Shown in pieces: positions 35,973 to 45,494 of a stretch of DNA of 64,000 bases. Source of the DNA: Rubrolithibacter danxiaensis (lineage in GTDB: Bacteria; Bacteroidota; Bacteroidia; Sphingobacteriales; Sphingobacteriaceae); contig NZ_JBKOPS010000001.1 in assembly GCF_047272945.1 (NCBI RefSeq), positions 186,001-250,000 of the forward strand. Reading direction: 5' to 3'. The notes below the pieces were generated by a model, which saw only the letters and a list, made by a program, of their open reading frames with translations, was not told the DNA's origin and ran no database searches. Made by a program: the position numbers and the translations under genes. The number at the start of each line of letters is the position of its first letter. The first letter of the stretch is position 1.

Positions 35973-38645
35973 TCAAAAGTTATTATAATAATCCCGACGC
36001 TTGCTAAGTTTTAAATCCTGTAAAATATTAGCACGAACCCGAAGGTCTACACTGTAACTTTTATATCTTCCAAAAGGCACCCAGTTAATTGAAAGATCCC
36101 AGCAATGGAGATCACGATAGATGGAAAAGTTAGTAAAACTGAACTCATTTCGCTGAATATCGTAGTTGGTATTGTATTGAACCTTCCATTTAGGCGTAAC
36201 GCTTAAATCTCCCCTTAAACTAACCGTACTGGTAATATCAGTTACATTTCTTGCAGTTCTGGTATTTGTTGTGGTGTTAAACTCTGATTCTACTCGTTTT
36301 GAATAATTAAAATTCAGCGAAGCTGAAATATTCCAGGGAACATTAAAATCTACAAAAGCATTGGGGTCGCGATTTATCATATCCAGTTGTTCCCGTTGCT
36401 GTTCGGTGATATTCTGTTTGTTCTGCTGACTCTCAATGTTTTTGTCTCTCGAACTAATAGCGGAGGAGTTCAGGCTAAAGTCTGTAGAAACATTAAAGTT
36501 TGTAAGGCGGGGAATGGTGAGACGATCGATTTCCACACCCTGCGAGTTAGTTTGATAAGGATTCAGTATCCCACTGAAGGTAAGGCCTAATTTCTTCTTA
36601 AAAAAGGAAGTCCGGCCGGAAAAACTTATCGGAGAAAACTTAAATGAATCTGCTAAAAAATTATAACTCCCGCTAAAACTAAGTCCTTGCAGAATATCTA
36701 TTTTATCAGAATTGCCGGATTGATTCGCGGTTGTATCAGAATTACTGTTGTTTGTCGGACGTTTCTTTCCTTCAATATTGTTATCCAACGAATAAGTAAG
36801 GCTTCCTGAACGTCCTGAAGATATCCCACCGTCCTGAAAAATAGAATACCTGCGAATGTTCCCATAATTGTCTCTCACGAGTACACCGGTTTCGTTCCTC
36901 AGTTCTTTTGTGAATGGGAAACTACTGCCCCCAAAATCAGGGGTATAACTAAACCCAATGCTCGGAGTAATTACATGGCGAATAGCTGCCAGTTTTCCGC
37001 GTTTAAAATTCTTTATACCGTACAATTTGGTTGAAATAGAAGAACTGTAGCTATAGCGGTAAAGACGAGCGAAGCCCTGTATAGTATCGGTAATTTCGGT
37101 TTCCTGAGTCCGACTGTTGTAGGTTTGACGGATAGTTTTAAAATACCAGTCTTCGTTATACGGGACACTCAAGCTAACCTGAAAATACTTCAAAGCGTTT
37201 AAAGATAAACTAACCGGAATTGAATGTTGAATCCGGGTATCAAAATCTTTTAAACTACTTTTTTTGAATAATTCACTTTCTTTCGTACTTATTGAATTAT
37301 CTCCCAGTAAATTATACCCTACCGAGATTTTTTGATACCATTTCTGTTCTCCCGTCCGGTTCTTTGAATCGAAGGGATTAAAAGTACTTACGGCTAAATT
37401 GAACTGCGGAAGATTCAATTCAATGGTTCCTGCACTGATATCCTGCCTGTGGCTTAAACTGGAAGTGAAGTTAACCCTGCCATCGGCGAACGTTTTACCG
37501 TAACTGATGCTGGAACTCATTGAATTACGGGTTATCTGATCCATATTGTAAGTACCGTTTGCTCCTGTATTGGAGAAATACGCTCCTGTTCCTACGTTTA
37601 CACTGGCACTAAACGTTGTTCCGGGATTGGCTTCCTGCCGCTGGCTGTGCGACCATTGTAAATTGAAATCCTTATTTGCTTTATTACTCGCCGTTCCTTC
37701 AATTGCACTGGCAAGTTTGGTTGATGCAAACCTGAAATTCAGACTCCCGTCGTATTTATAATTTTTCCTGTAACGAGCCAGCAAATTAGCCTCATACGAC
37801 CCTTTGCTATACAGAGACCCTTGTACTGTTGCATCCCAATAATCGTTTAAGCCTATATAATAGCCCAGGTTGCGCATAAAAAACCCACGGGCAGCCTCCT
37901 CTCCAAATGTGGGAAACATAATTCCCGATGCTCTTTTATTTGCTTTTGGAAAGAAACCAAAAGGAACGCCTACCGGAAAAGGAATACCCTCAATTACCAG
38001 GTAAGCCGGACCTGTAACAATATTTTTTTCGGTTACTATACCTTTTGTAATGTGAATACCGAAATGTGGGTGGGGTAAATTACAGGTACTATAAATGGCG
38101 TCTTTCAGAGATACTTCGTTATAAGGATTCTTTTTTGACTGTTTCGCCTGGATAAATCCGCCTTCTACTTCAGAAAACGTTCCAAATGTCTTTCCTTTCT
38201 TGGTTTTGAAATTAAAAACAAGCGAATCTGTTGTAACCGGAGGCTCGCTTCCCTGTTTAAAAATCGGTCTGCCGTGGTAACGGTTTGTTTTAGGATCAAA
38301 CCTTCCTTTTGCAAAAATGGTATTATTCTTCTGGTCAAGGCTAATGTAATCGGCATCCAGTTCAAGTCCTTCGTATGAAACCCGTCCCTGCCCGTATAGG
38401 TAAACAATATTGCTGTTCCGGTCAATTCTTATAGAATCCTCAGCACTATATTTTACTTCTGCATTTAAACCTGTGGCTGTAGAAGAAGTCTTCTTTAAGG
38501 TATCAGTTACTATGCCAGATGTATCTGTGGTATCAGCTTCCGACTCTTTGTTCACTCCGGTATCTTGTGCCAAAAGATTTGAACCTAATGGTAACAAAAG
38601 AATCAACATTGCGTATCTCAGAAAAAAGCTCTTTATAAATTCCAA
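35973..38645 (-). CDS. lptD: LptD-like LPS assembly outer membrane protein
   Basis: This large outer membrane protein (about 890 aa) places lipopolysaccharide on the cell surface. An OstA/LptA-like jellyroll (YSAEDSIRIDRNSNIVYLYG, in part, to FDPKTNRYHGRP) is followed by the LptD barrel (FGIHITKGIVTEKNIV, PFGFFPKANKRASGIMFPTFGE, in parts). The frame opens with TTG at 38645; an ATG at 38609 also exists, but it would remove the charged part of the signal peptide (MEFIKSFFLRYA). The TTG start is therefore more likely. It diverges from the amidase gene and is followed closely by cinA. Confidence 0.88.
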   Translation of the reverse strand: MEFIKSFFLRYAMLILLLPLGSNLLAQDTGVNKESEADTTDTSGIVTDTLKKTSSTATGLNAEVKYSAEDSIRIDRNSNIVYLYGQGRVSYEGLELDADYISLDQKNNTIFAKGRFDPKTNRYHGRPIFKQGSEPPVTTDSLVFNFKTKKGKTFGTFSEVEGGFIQAKQSKKNPYNEVSLKDAIYSTCNLPHPHFGIHITKGIVTEKNIVTGPAYLVIEGIPFPVGVPFGFFPKANKRASGIMFPTFGEEAARGFFMRNLGYYIGLNDYWDATVQGSLYSKGSYEANLLARYRKNYKYDGSLNFRFASTKLASAIEGTASNKANKDFNLQWSHSQRQEANPGTTFSASVNVGTGAYFSNTGANGTYNMDQITRNSMSSSISYGKTFADGRVNFTSSLSHRQDISAGTIELNLPQFNLAVSTFNPFDSKNRTGEQKWYQKISVGYNLLGDNSISTKESELFKKSSLKDFDTRIQHSIPVSLSLNALKYFQVSLSVPYNEDWYFKTIRQTYNSRTQETEITDTIQGFARLYRYSYSSSISTKLYGIKNFKRGKLAAIRHVITPSIGFSYTPDFGGSSFPFTKELRNETGVLVRDNYGNIRRYSIFQDGGISSGRSGSLTYSLDNNIEGKKRPTNNSNSDTTANQSGNSDKIDILQGLSFSGSYNFLADSFKFSPISFSGRTSFFKKKLGLTFSGILNPYQTNSQGVEIDRLTIPRLTNFNVSTDFSLNSSAISSRDKNIESQQNKQNITEQQREQLDMINRDPNAFVDFNVPWNISASLNFNYSKRVESEFNTTTNTRTARNVTDITSTVSLRGDLSVTPKWKVQYNTNYDIQRNEFSFTNFSIYRDLHCWDLSINWVPFGRYKSYSVDLRVRANILQDLKLSKRRDYYNNF

Positions 38646-38661
38646 ATTTGATGATGAATAT

Positions 38662-38669
38662 TATTTTTG
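38662..38669 (+). promoter_or_regulatory. Possible -7 element of the amidase gene
   Basis: TATTTTTG matches TAnnTTTG, 29 bases before the ATG at 38699. This supports 38699 rather than 38648 as the amidase start. No -33 element was found at the usual spacing. Confidence 0.35.
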
Positions 38670-38698
38670 CAGTATCAAAAAGCAAGTTTTCAAAATTA

Positions 38699-39565
38699 AT
38701 GAAAATTATACCATTGAAAAGATCGTTTTACTGTTTAATCTCTTTATTGCTGATCCTTCCGCTGGTATCGTTTGCAAACGTATCTCCGGCACCGCCTTAT
38801 AAGATTAAGACCATCGTTATAGATGCAGGCCACGGAGGAAAAGACGGCGCAACCAGAGGCCAGATCTCAAAAGAAAAAGACGTTGCTTTACAGGTTGCTT
38901 TACGCTTAGGCAAAGCTATTGAAAGCAATTTCACTGACGTAAAGGTAATATACACGCGTGATGAAGATATTTTTGTTCCTTTGTATGAACGGATAGGAAT
39001 TGCGAATCGTGCGAAAGCGGATCTTTTTATTTCGATCCATTGTAACTCAATGCCGATTAAAAGGGTTATTACAGGCTATAGAAAAGATTCGAAAGGGCGC
39101 AAAGTTCCCATCTATGATACACGGCAGAGTACTTCCACCCGCGGGGTTGAAACCTTTGTTTCCGGTTTTGGCCGACTTGACGAGCAGGATATGGCGATAC
39201 GGGAAAATGCATCTATTCTGTTAGAGAAAGACTATAAGGAAAATTACGAAGGTTATGACCCTAAAGATCCAGAAAGTATTATCATTTTCTCGCTGATGAA
39301 AAATGCCTATCGTGAGCAAAGCATTCGCCTGGCTACGCTGATGCAGGATGAATATGTAAAAACCGGCAGGATTGACAGGGGAATTAAAGAACAAAGTCTG
39401 GCAGTATTGGCAAGGGCAGGTATGCCAGCCGTTTTAACAGAAATCGGTTTTATAAGCAATCCGCAGGAAGAAGAATACATGAACTCGGACGATGGCCAAA
39501 ACGAAATTGTGAATTGTTTGTTAAATGCAATTCAGAACTATAAGAAACAGGTAGAACAGCGATAG
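38699..39565 (+). CDS. N-acetylmuramoyl-L-alanine amidase (Amidase_3)
   Basis: This zinc amidase, 288 aa from the chosen start, cleaves the bond between muramic acid and the peptide stem. The signal peptide MKIIPLKRSFYCLISLLLIL runs to SFANVS, so I prefer ATG 38699 over 38648. The domain shows IDAGHGGKDGA (first His ligand), the zinc Glu in DIFVPLYERIGIAN, the His of ISIHCNSMP, and the catalytic Glu in VLTEIGFISNPQEE. An insertion between the zinc His and the catalytic Glu is consistent with regulated AmiA/B/C-type enzymes. It is followed 28 bp later by the mlaD-like gene. Confidence 0.92.
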   Translation: MKIIPLKRSFYCLISLLLILPLVSFANVSPAPPYKIKTIVIDAGHGGKDGATRGQISKEKDVALQVALRLGKAIESNFTDVKVIYTRDEDIFVPLYERIGIANRAKADLFISIHCNSMPIKRVITGYRKDSKGRKVPIYDTRQSTSTRGVETFVSGFGRLDEQDMAIRENASILLEKDYKENYEGYDPKDPESIIIFSLMKNAYREQSIRLATLMQDEYVKTGRIDRGIKEQSLAVLARAGMPAVLTEIGFISNPQEEEYMNSDDGQNEIVNCLLNAIQNYKKQVEQR

Positions 39566-39593
39566 CTACCGGTAAATTAAAAAAACAGATCCC

Positions 39594-40538
39594 TTGAAAA
39601 TAACGAACGAAACCAAAGTTGGCATACTGGCTGCTGTAGCAATTACAATATTGATATTAGGATACAGTTTTCTGAAGGGAAATGACGTTTTCTCGAGCGA
39701 GAACGAATATTACGCCCGATATGAAAGTGTAGAAGGTTTAACAGTATCAAAACCGGTACTTGTAAACGGGTTTCAGATCGGAAGAGTATCTCAGCTTACA
39801 CTTCTTCCTTCCGGTAAGATTCTGGCGCAATTCAAGGTAGATCCGAAATATGAAATACCCTCCAATACAATTGCGAGATTAGAAAGTACCGACCTGCTTG
39901 GCGGGAAAGCGGTGGTATTTGAATTAGGAGCCGGAAAAAATTATGCTAAAGATGGCGATACATTGAATGCCAATATCGAAAAAAATCTGTTGGAACAGGT
40001 AGAGCCCATACAAAAGAAAGCTGAAAAGATAATCGGAAGGCTCGATTCACTGCTCATTTCATTAAACGCTACCTTAAGTCCCGAATTTCAAAAAAATGTA
40101 AATCAAAGTTTTGCCAGCATTGCCAATACCATGCAAACGCTTGAAGGCACTACAAAAAAGGTGGATAACCTGGTTGGGTCTGAAAGCAATCGACTGTCTT
40201 CTATCTTTTCAAACCTGGAGTCGATAACCGGCAATTTAAAAAACAACAATGAAAAGATAAGTTCTATCATGTCTAATATGGATAAGATAAGTAACGACTT
40301 TGCCAGCGCCAACTTTAAACAAACGATTGAAAATGCCAATAAAGCGGTAGAAGATTTACAAATTGCCGTAAACAAGGTCAATAGCGGAAAAGGTTCTCTG
40401 GGCCAGCTCTTAAACGATGAGAAATTATATAATAATCTTACCAATGCGGCCGGAAACCTGGATAAGCTGATGATCGATTTAAAAGCAAACCCCAAACGGT
40501 ACGTAAGCTTTTCAATTTTCGGCGGTAAAAAAGATTAA
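39594..40538 (+). CDS. MlaD/MCE-domain lipid transport protein
   Basis: This 314-aa membrane-anchored MCE protein has one N-terminal helix (GILAAVAITILILGYSFL), then the MCE domain (YYARYESVEGLTVSKPVLVNGFQIG, in part, and TDLLGGKAVVFELG). A long coiled-coil C-terminal half follows (residues about 125-290), and a short FSIFGGKKD tail. MlaD-type proteins form hexameric tunnels moving phospholipids between inner and outer membranes. No ATPase or permease partner is in the window. The start appears to be TTG at 39594; no ATG gives a sensible anchor. Confidence 0.88.
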   Translation: MKITNETKVGILAAVAITILILGYSFLKGNDVFSSENEYYARYESVEGLTVSKPVLVNGFQIGRVSQLTLLPSGKILAQFKVDPKYEIPSNTIARLESTDLLGGKAVVFELGAGKNYAKDGDTLNANIEKNLLEQVEPIQKKAEKIIGRLDSLLISLNATLSPEFQKNVNQSFASIANTMQTLEGTTKKVDNLVGSESNRLSSIFSNLESITGNLKNNNEKISSIMSNMDKISNDFASANFKQTIENANKAVEDLQIAVNKVNSGKGSLGQLLNDEKLYNNLTNAAGNLDKLMIDLKANPKRYVSFSIFGGKKD

Positions 40539-40543
40539 TACAG

Positions 40544-41455
40544 TTAAATTTCAAAAGTTTGCCCTTCAATAGCCAGTTCTGAAGAGGGAAATATAGACCG
40601 TACTTCTGTTAGTAAAGGCTCCAGATCTTTATATCGGGCAGAGAAATGTCCGATAAGCAATTTTTTAACTCCGGCTTCCAGCGCTATTGTACCCGCTTCT
40701 AAAGCCGTAGTATGAAAGGTTTCTTTCGCCCTGTCAAGCATATCGTGAAGAAAGGTAGCTTCATGATACAAAGTATCTACGCCTTTTATAACATCCAGAT
40801 AATTTCTGTTATTTATCGTATCTGAGCAATAGGCATAGGATTTAGGTTCGTCTGCCTCTGTAGTTAGTTCCATTGCAGAATACACCTTGCCTTGTTTATC
40901 GCGGTAGTCAATTCCCCGCTTTATCATTGGAATATATTCAACAGGAATCTTTAATGCTTCAACCTTTTCTTTGATGATTTTCCTTAAGCGTTTTTTCTGG
41001 CTGAATTTAAACCCTGTACAAGGTATCCTGTGCTCCAGGATAATTGTTTCCACTTTCACATCATTGGTTTCGAGTATCAGTTCTGAAAACTGATTTTGAG
41101 TAGCTTTAAAGATAATAGGATAACGAAGGTTGGTTTCGGAATATTTAAAATGAATATCTATGATATCTTTTAAAGGTGGCGGAGCAAAAATAGTAATGGG
41201 CTTGGTACGGCCGTTTAGGTGCAGGGAAGATAATAATCCTACCAAACCAAGGTAATGGTCGCCATGAAGATGGCTTATAAAAATATAATCTATGCGCTGG
41301 GCTTTAATTCCATTTCTTAACAGCTGCTGCTGAGTACCTTCTCCGCAGTCGATTAAAAAATAATGGTCGTTAAGATTAAGAAGTTGCGATGTAGGATTTC
41401 TGTTATAAATTGGCGTAGCAGAACTGCTCCCTAAAATTGTCACCTCGAACTTCAT
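40544..41455 (-). CDS. rnz: Ribonuclease Z (tRNA 3' endonuclease)
   Basis: This 303-aa metallo-beta-lactamase-fold nuclease removes 3' trailers from tRNA precursors. The zinc motif HLHGDH gives His62, His64, Asp66 and His67; upstream is the LGSSSATP turn, and downstream are YCSDTINN, TLYHEATF and LLIGHFSARY. Length is normal for the short bacterial form. It converges with the mlaD-like gene (5-bp gap) and follows the STAS-domain gene by 16 bp on the same strand, suggesting an rnz-STAS-purC transcription unit. Confidence 0.94.
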   Translation of the reverse strand: MKFEVTILGSSSATPIYNRNPTSQLLNLNDHYFLIDCGEGTQQQLLRNGIKAQRIDYIFISHLHGDHYLGLVGLLSSLHLNGRTKPITIFAPPPLKDIIDIHFKYSETNLRYPIIFKATQNQFSELILETNDVKVETIILEHRIPCTGFKFSQKKRLRKIIKEKVEALKIPVEYIPMIKRGIDYRDKQGKVYSAMELTTEADEPKSYAYCSDTINNRNYLDVIKGVDTLYHEATFLHDMLDRAKETFHTTALEAGTIALEAGVKKLLIGHFSARYKDLEPLLTEVRSIFPSSELAIEGQTFEI

Positions 41456-41471
41456 GCATTTCAGGTAGCAA

Positions 41472-41849
41472 TTATTTTGCCTCTTTCTTTAATTCTTTCT
41501 CAATTTCTTCCATAAAAACCAGGTCAACCGCTTCTTCTATGGTAGGAACAATAGTTAAAACAGTTTCCAATTGAGAAATAGTTATCAGGCGTGTAATGTT
41601 ATCATTTATACCTGTAATTATGAAACTACCCTCAGAATTTTTACAGATACGATGACCGACCAAAAGGCTGCTTAAACCCGAAGAGTCGGTGTATTTTACG
41701 GCAGAAAGATCAAGGATGATGTTTCTTTGTCCTTCAGTATTTATCAGTATTAATTCTGACTTTAACTGAGGAGACATGAGAGAGTTTAGCTTTGATTCAT
41801 TAAGCTTAATCAAAACATATTTTTCGTGCTTATCTACCGTGAATTTCAT
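41472..41849 (-). CDS. STAS-domain protein (anti-sigma factor antagonist-like)
   Basis: This 125-aa STAS domain is of the SpoIIAA/RsbV type. The loop VKYTDSSGLSSLLVGHRI contains the serine normally phosphorylated by a partner kinase. A charged C-terminal tail (EEIEKELKKEAK) follows. No anti-sigma kinase or PP2C phosphatase is adjacent, so its partner is elsewhere. It lies between purC and rnz, with 16-48-bp gaps, on the minus strand. A role in partner-switch signalling is inferred from the family only. Confidence 0.9.
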   Translation of the reverse strand: MKFTVDKHEKYVLIKLNESKLNSLMSPQLKSELILINTEGQRNIILDLSAVKYTDSSGLSSLLVGHRICKNSEGSFIITGINDNITRLITISQLETVLTIVPTIEEAVDLVFMEEIEKELKKEAK

Positions 41850-41897
41850 ATTCGACTTATGTTTTTTGTAACTCTTTTACAATAATAAAAAATTAAT

Positions 41898-42845
41898 TCA
41901 ATTTAATCGATTCAAACTTTCAATAATATTTTTTTCAACCCTCGACAGAATTTCACTGTTTTCAGCTTTTCTGAATTCCTCACCGGAAATATGTTCATAA
42001 AGTTCAATATAGCGTTCTGAAATGGATTTCACAAGTTCTTCCGACATTTCCGGTACAACCTGATCTTCTTTTCCCTGGAAACCGTTTTCAATCAACCATT
42101 GTCTTACAAACTCTTTCGAAAGTTGCTTCTGCGGTTCCCCACGCTTCTGTAATTCGTCGTAACCTTCTTTATAAAAATACCTGGAAGAATCAGGGGTATG
42201 AATCTCATCTATCAAATGTATTTTACCCTCTGCCTTTCCAAATTCGTATTTTGTATCAACCAAAATTAAGCCCCGTTCTGCAGCCATTTCTGTTCCGCGT
42301 TGAAACAAGGCCCGGGTAAAGCCTTCAAGCTGTATATAATCCGCTTCAGAAACAATACCTCTATTTAGTATCTCTTCCCTCGAAATATCTTCATCGTGCC
42401 CTACAGCTGCTTTTGTGGTCGGAGTAATAATTGGTTCAGGAAGCTGATCATTTTCTTTTAATCCTTCGGGTAGCCTTACACCGCAAATTTCCCGCTTTCC
42501 GGCCCGGTATTCACGCCATGCATGACCAGCCAGATACCCTCTAATAACCATTTCTACCTTAAATGGTTCACAAATTTTACCAATTGTTACAGAAGGATCC
42601 GGAACATCAAGAACCCAGTTTGGAACAATATCCTGGGTAGCAAGTAAAAATTTTGCTGCTATCTGGTTCAATACCTGACCTTTATATGGAATGGCTTTTG
42701 GAAGAACCACGTCAAATGCAGAAATACGATCGCTTACTACCATCACAAGAAATTTATCAGAAATGGTATAAACATCCCTTACTTTTCCCTTATAAAAAGC
42801 GGTTTGACCAGGAAGATGGAAGTTTGTTTCTTTTATTGCAGACAT
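41898..42845 (-). CDS. purC: Phosphoribosylaminoimidazole-succinocarboxamide synthase
   Basis: SAICAR synthase of purine biosynthesis, 315 aa, joins aspartate to CAIR using ATP. The N-terminal KGKVRDVY glycine-rich element, VSDRISAFD, EMVIRGYLAGHAWREY, GLILVDTKYEFG and LIDEIHTPDSSRY are typical of the SAICAR synthetase family, in the longer form seen in eukaryote-like and Bacteroidota enzymes. The start at ATG 42845 is clear. It probably leads the purC-STAS-rnz unit. Confidence 0.96.
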   Translation of the reverse strand: MSAIKETNFHLPGQTAFYKGKVRDVYTISDKFLVMVVSDRISAFDVVLPKAIPYKGQVLNQIAAKFLLATQDIVPNWVLDVPDPSVTIGKICEPFKVEMVIRGYLAGHAWREYRAGKREICGVRLPEGLKENDQLPEPIITPTTKAAVGHDEDISREEILNRGIVSEADYIQLEGFTRALFQRGTEMAAERGLILVDTKYEFGKAEGKIHLIDEIHTPDSSRYFYKEGYDELQKRGEPQKQLSKEFVRQWLIENGFQGKEDQVVPEMSEELVKSISERYIELYEHISGEEFRKAENSEILSRVEKNIIESLNRLN

Positions 42846-42972
42846 GCGATTGTTAATTATTGATTTTGAAGAGTTGAATGATTGATTACAGTGAGGAGCT
42901 TATTTAAACTCTATAATTCTCAATTCTTTATCCTTTTAATTATTAATTACTGGTTATTTTAGAATTATGGAT

Positions 42973-43000
42973 CCCCTATCATTCCATCCCCCTATCATTC
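42973..43000. repeat. Short direct repeat in the purC-phoH gap
   Basis: CCCCTATCATTC occurs at 42973-42984 and again at 42989-43000, a 16-base period. ATCATTC recurs just after. It is AT-rich spacer next to the phoH stop codon and probably has no function. Confidence 0.5.
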
Positions 43001-43010
43001 AATCATTCAT

Positions 43011-43970
43011 TTACTGTATATCTCCGTAGGCTTCCAGAATTCGTTTTACCAGTTTATGACGAACCACATCCTCGCCGCTCAGATAAATAATTTCTATACC
43101 CTTAATATCCGCCAAAATGCGTAAAGCTGTATGTAAGCCCGACTGCTGCTTTTTAGGAAGATCGATTTGAGTTACATCACCGGTAACAATAAATTTTGCC
43201 GAAGGCCCCATCCGTGTCAGGAACATCTTTAGCTGCATGTCGGTGGCGTTCTGAGCCTCGTCAAGTATTACAAAGCAGTTATCAAGCGTTCGGCCACGCA
43301 TAAAAGCCAACGGTGCAATTTCAATAGTACGGTTCTCCAGGTAAACTTTTAATTTTTCTGCCGGGATCATATCATCCAGTGCATCATATAAGGGGCGCAG
43401 GTACGGATCGATTTTTTCCTTTAAATCTCCCGGAAGAAAACCCAGGTTTTCTCCCGCCTCTACCGCCGGCCTGGTTAATATAATACGCTTTATTTCTTTA
43501 TTCTTCAAAGCTCTTACAGCCAGCGCAACTGCCGTGTATGTTTTCCCGGTTCCGGCAGGCCCGATAGCAAATAAAATATCACTCTTATTTATACTATCAA
43601 CCATGCGTCGCTGATTTGCGGTGCGTGCTTTAACTACAATCCCATTAGGACCAAATACTATTGCCTCACCACTGTTGCTTTTCTCGGCAGGTGTATCGTT
43701 TTCAGTAACCGCAGAAACTTTTGCACCTAATAAACGCTCCAGATCGTTACTGCTTAAACTTTGATATTTTTCTATATGAGCAAGAATTTCCCGAAATTTG
43801 AGCGTAAAATTAGTTAGTTCGCTCTCATCGCCAAGTACTTTTACTTCATTACCCCGGGCTACGATTTTTATTTTAGGAAACTGCTTTTTAATAATCTCAA
43901 AAAATTCGTTATTCGGGCCCCACAATACTACTGGATTAAAATGTTCCAGGGTTAATTTAAGTTCGTTCAA
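43011..43970 (-). CDS. PhoH-family ATPase
   Basis: This 319-aa PhoH-like NTPase is related to superfamily I helicases and often tied to RNA metabolism. Walker A is GPAGTGKT (137-144). Walker B is FVILDEAQNAT, and TGDVTQIDLPKKQQSGL is also characteristic. The N-terminal about 75 residues form the usual KH-like PhoH extension. The start is TTG at 43970; there is no ATG before residue 123, so TTG is required. It is adjacent to purC on the same strand with a 165-bp gap and diverges from the SAM hydrolase gene. Confidence 0.94.
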   Translation of the reverse strand: MNELKLTLEHFNPVVLWGPNNEFFEIIKKQFPKIKIVARGNEVKVLGDESELTNFTLKFREILAHIEKYQSLSSNDLERLLGAKVSAVTENDTPAEKSNSGEAIVFGPNGIVVKARTANQRRMVDSINKSDILFAIGPAGTGKTYTAVALAVRALKNKEIKRIILTRPAVEAGENLGFLPGDLKEKIDPYLRPLYDALDDMIPAEKLKVYLENRTIEIAPLAFMRGRTLDNCFVILDEAQNATDMQLKMFLTRMGPSAKFIVTGDVTQIDLPKKQQSGLHTALRILADIKGIEIIYLSGEDVVRHKLVKRILEAYGDIQ

Positions 43971-44073
43971 GTTTTGCTTTTTTTAGTTCTGAGTTTTTTT
44001 TGTGAAATTAAAAATTCAATATTTGCAGGATTAAATCCTATCGCAAGATTAATAATAAATATTTAAATATTTA

Positions 44074-44853
44074 ATGGCAATAATCACTTTAACAACTGAC
44101 CTCGGTTCGAAAGATTTTTACCAGGCTGCACTTAAAGGAAGCATTATTAGCCTCTTACCTACCGTTAATATTATTGATATAACCCACGATATTTCTGCAT
44201 TTAACATCCCTCAGGCCGCTTTCGTTTTAAAAAACGCGTTCCCCTATTTCCCCAAAGGCTCTGTTCATTTAATTGGTATAGATTCTGTTTTTAATGAAGA
44301 AACGCGGTACATTGCACTGAAGTATAAGGAGCATTATTTTGTAGGTTCAGATAACGGTATCTTTTCGCTCATGTTTGAGCATGACCCGGAAGAAATTGTT
44401 GAACTCAATATTTTACAGGATCTTAAATTTTTACATTTTCCCTTAACAGATATCTTTTCAAAAGCAGCCTGCCATCTGGCAACTGGCGGAAAATTAACCG
44501 ATATTGGTGTTGCCGTAAGTTCGCTGGAACAACGAATGAATTTACAGCCGGTAATAGAAAAGGATATTATCCGCGGAAGCGTGATTTACATTGATTCTTT
44601 TCAAAATGTAATTACCAATATTTCGAAAGAGCTGTTCACAAAAGTTCAGCAGAACAGAAGCTTCACACTCTTCTTTCGTAAAAACGAATCAATCTCTCAG
44701 CTGAGCTGGCATTACAATGAAGTTCCCGAAGGAGAAAAACTTTGTTTATTCGGAATCAGTAATTACCTCGAAATTGCTATTAATAAAGGCAACGCAAGCG
44801 GATTGCTGGGCTTGCACCTGAATGATATTGTGAGGATTGAGTTTCACTCTTAA
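44074..44853 (+). CDS. S-adenosyl-L-methionine hydrolase (adenosine-forming), DUF62 family
   Basis: This 259-aa protein of the SAM hydroxide adenosyltransferase/chlorinase family cleaves SAM to adenosine and methionine. Family motifs are TTDLGSKDFYQAALKGSI, NIIDITHDI, VGSDNGIFSLMF, and IDSFQNVITNIS. The related fluorinase and chlorinase have extra loops; this length and the core pattern fit the common hydrolase. It diverges from phoH and precedes the coiled-coil protein by 62 bp. Confidence 0.92.
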   Translation: MAIITLTTDLGSKDFYQAALKGSIISLLPTVNIIDITHDISAFNIPQAAFVLKNAFPYFPKGSVHLIGIDSVFNEETRYIALKYKEHYFVGSDNGIFSLMFEHDPEEIVELNILQDLKFLHFPLTDIFSKAACHLATGGKLTDIGVAVSSLEQRMNLQPVIEKDIIRGSVIYIDSFQNVITNISKELFTKVQQNRSFTLFFRKNESISQLSWHYNEVPEGEKLCLFGISNYLEIAINKGNASGLLGLHLNDIVRIEFHS

Positions 44854-44915
44854 ACAATAGTCCTTTTCTGCGGTTTCTGTCTGTACGCTTATTTCCAATC
44901 TCAAATCATTTAAAA

Positions 44916-45410
44916 ATGAGAATTTTTATACTTCTTTTCTTATTTAGTTCTTTTTATTTGACAGCAGGGGCTCAAAACAATTCCGCTTACGAACTACAGC
45001 GTAAAAAGGTTAACGGCCTGCTGGAAGCAAGAAGTTCTAAATTCGGGCAGTATGATGAAAGCCTTACCATGCATACCGGCATTTTTGGCCTGAAGACAAA
45101 AAAAGATATGCAACGGTCGATCGACATCTTAAGAGATATAGTACAAACAGACAACGCTGTATTTAAAGAGCTTAAAATTTTACTTGATTATAAAGATCTG
45201 GAGAAAAAAGAAGTACAGACAAAAGCAGAAGAAACAGGAAGCAGAATTTCTAAATACATGCAAACCATAACAAAACTGCAGGCGCAGAACGATAAACTAC
45301 AGAAAGAAGTAATCGAAATGGAGAATAAAAACACGTCGCCAACCTTATATATTGTTACCATTGCAGTACTTGTTATCGCAGTTGTTTTTCTTATTATCCG
45401 CAAAAATTGA
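44916..45410 (+). CDS. Hypothetical exported coiled-coil protein with C-terminal membrane helix
   Basis: I do not recognise the family. The 164-aa protein has a signal peptide (MRIFILLFLFSSFYLTAGAQ), a helical middle with heptad-like patterning (about residues 85-135, ISKYMQTITKLQAQNDKLQKE) and a single membrane helix at the end (IVTIAVLVIAVVFLI) followed by RKN. It is likely an inner-membrane protein with its coiled coil in the periplasm. It sits between the SAM hydrolase and the ABC exporter. No function can be assigned. Confidence 0.7.
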   Translation: MRIFILLFLFSSFYLTAGAQNNSAYELQRKKVNGLLEARSSKFGQYDESLTMHTGIFGLKTKKDMQRSIDILRDIVQTDNAVFKELKILLDYKDLEKKEVQTKAEETGSRISKYMQTITKLQAQNDKLQKEVIEMENKNTSPTLYIVTIAVLVIAVVFLIIRKN

Positions 45411-45453
45411 CCTTTAGTTGATACGCCTCGCCGATTTTTCATCCGCTAAAACC

Positions 45454-45461
45454 TATTTTTG
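45454..45461 (+). promoter_or_regulatory. Possible -7 element of the ABC exporter gene
   Basis: TATTTTTG matches TAnnTTTG, 33 bases before the ATG at 45495. A -33 TTG at the normal spacing was not found. Confidence 0.35.
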
Positions 45462-45494
45462 CATTGCTTTACTTTAAGCACTTGAAAGATTCAG

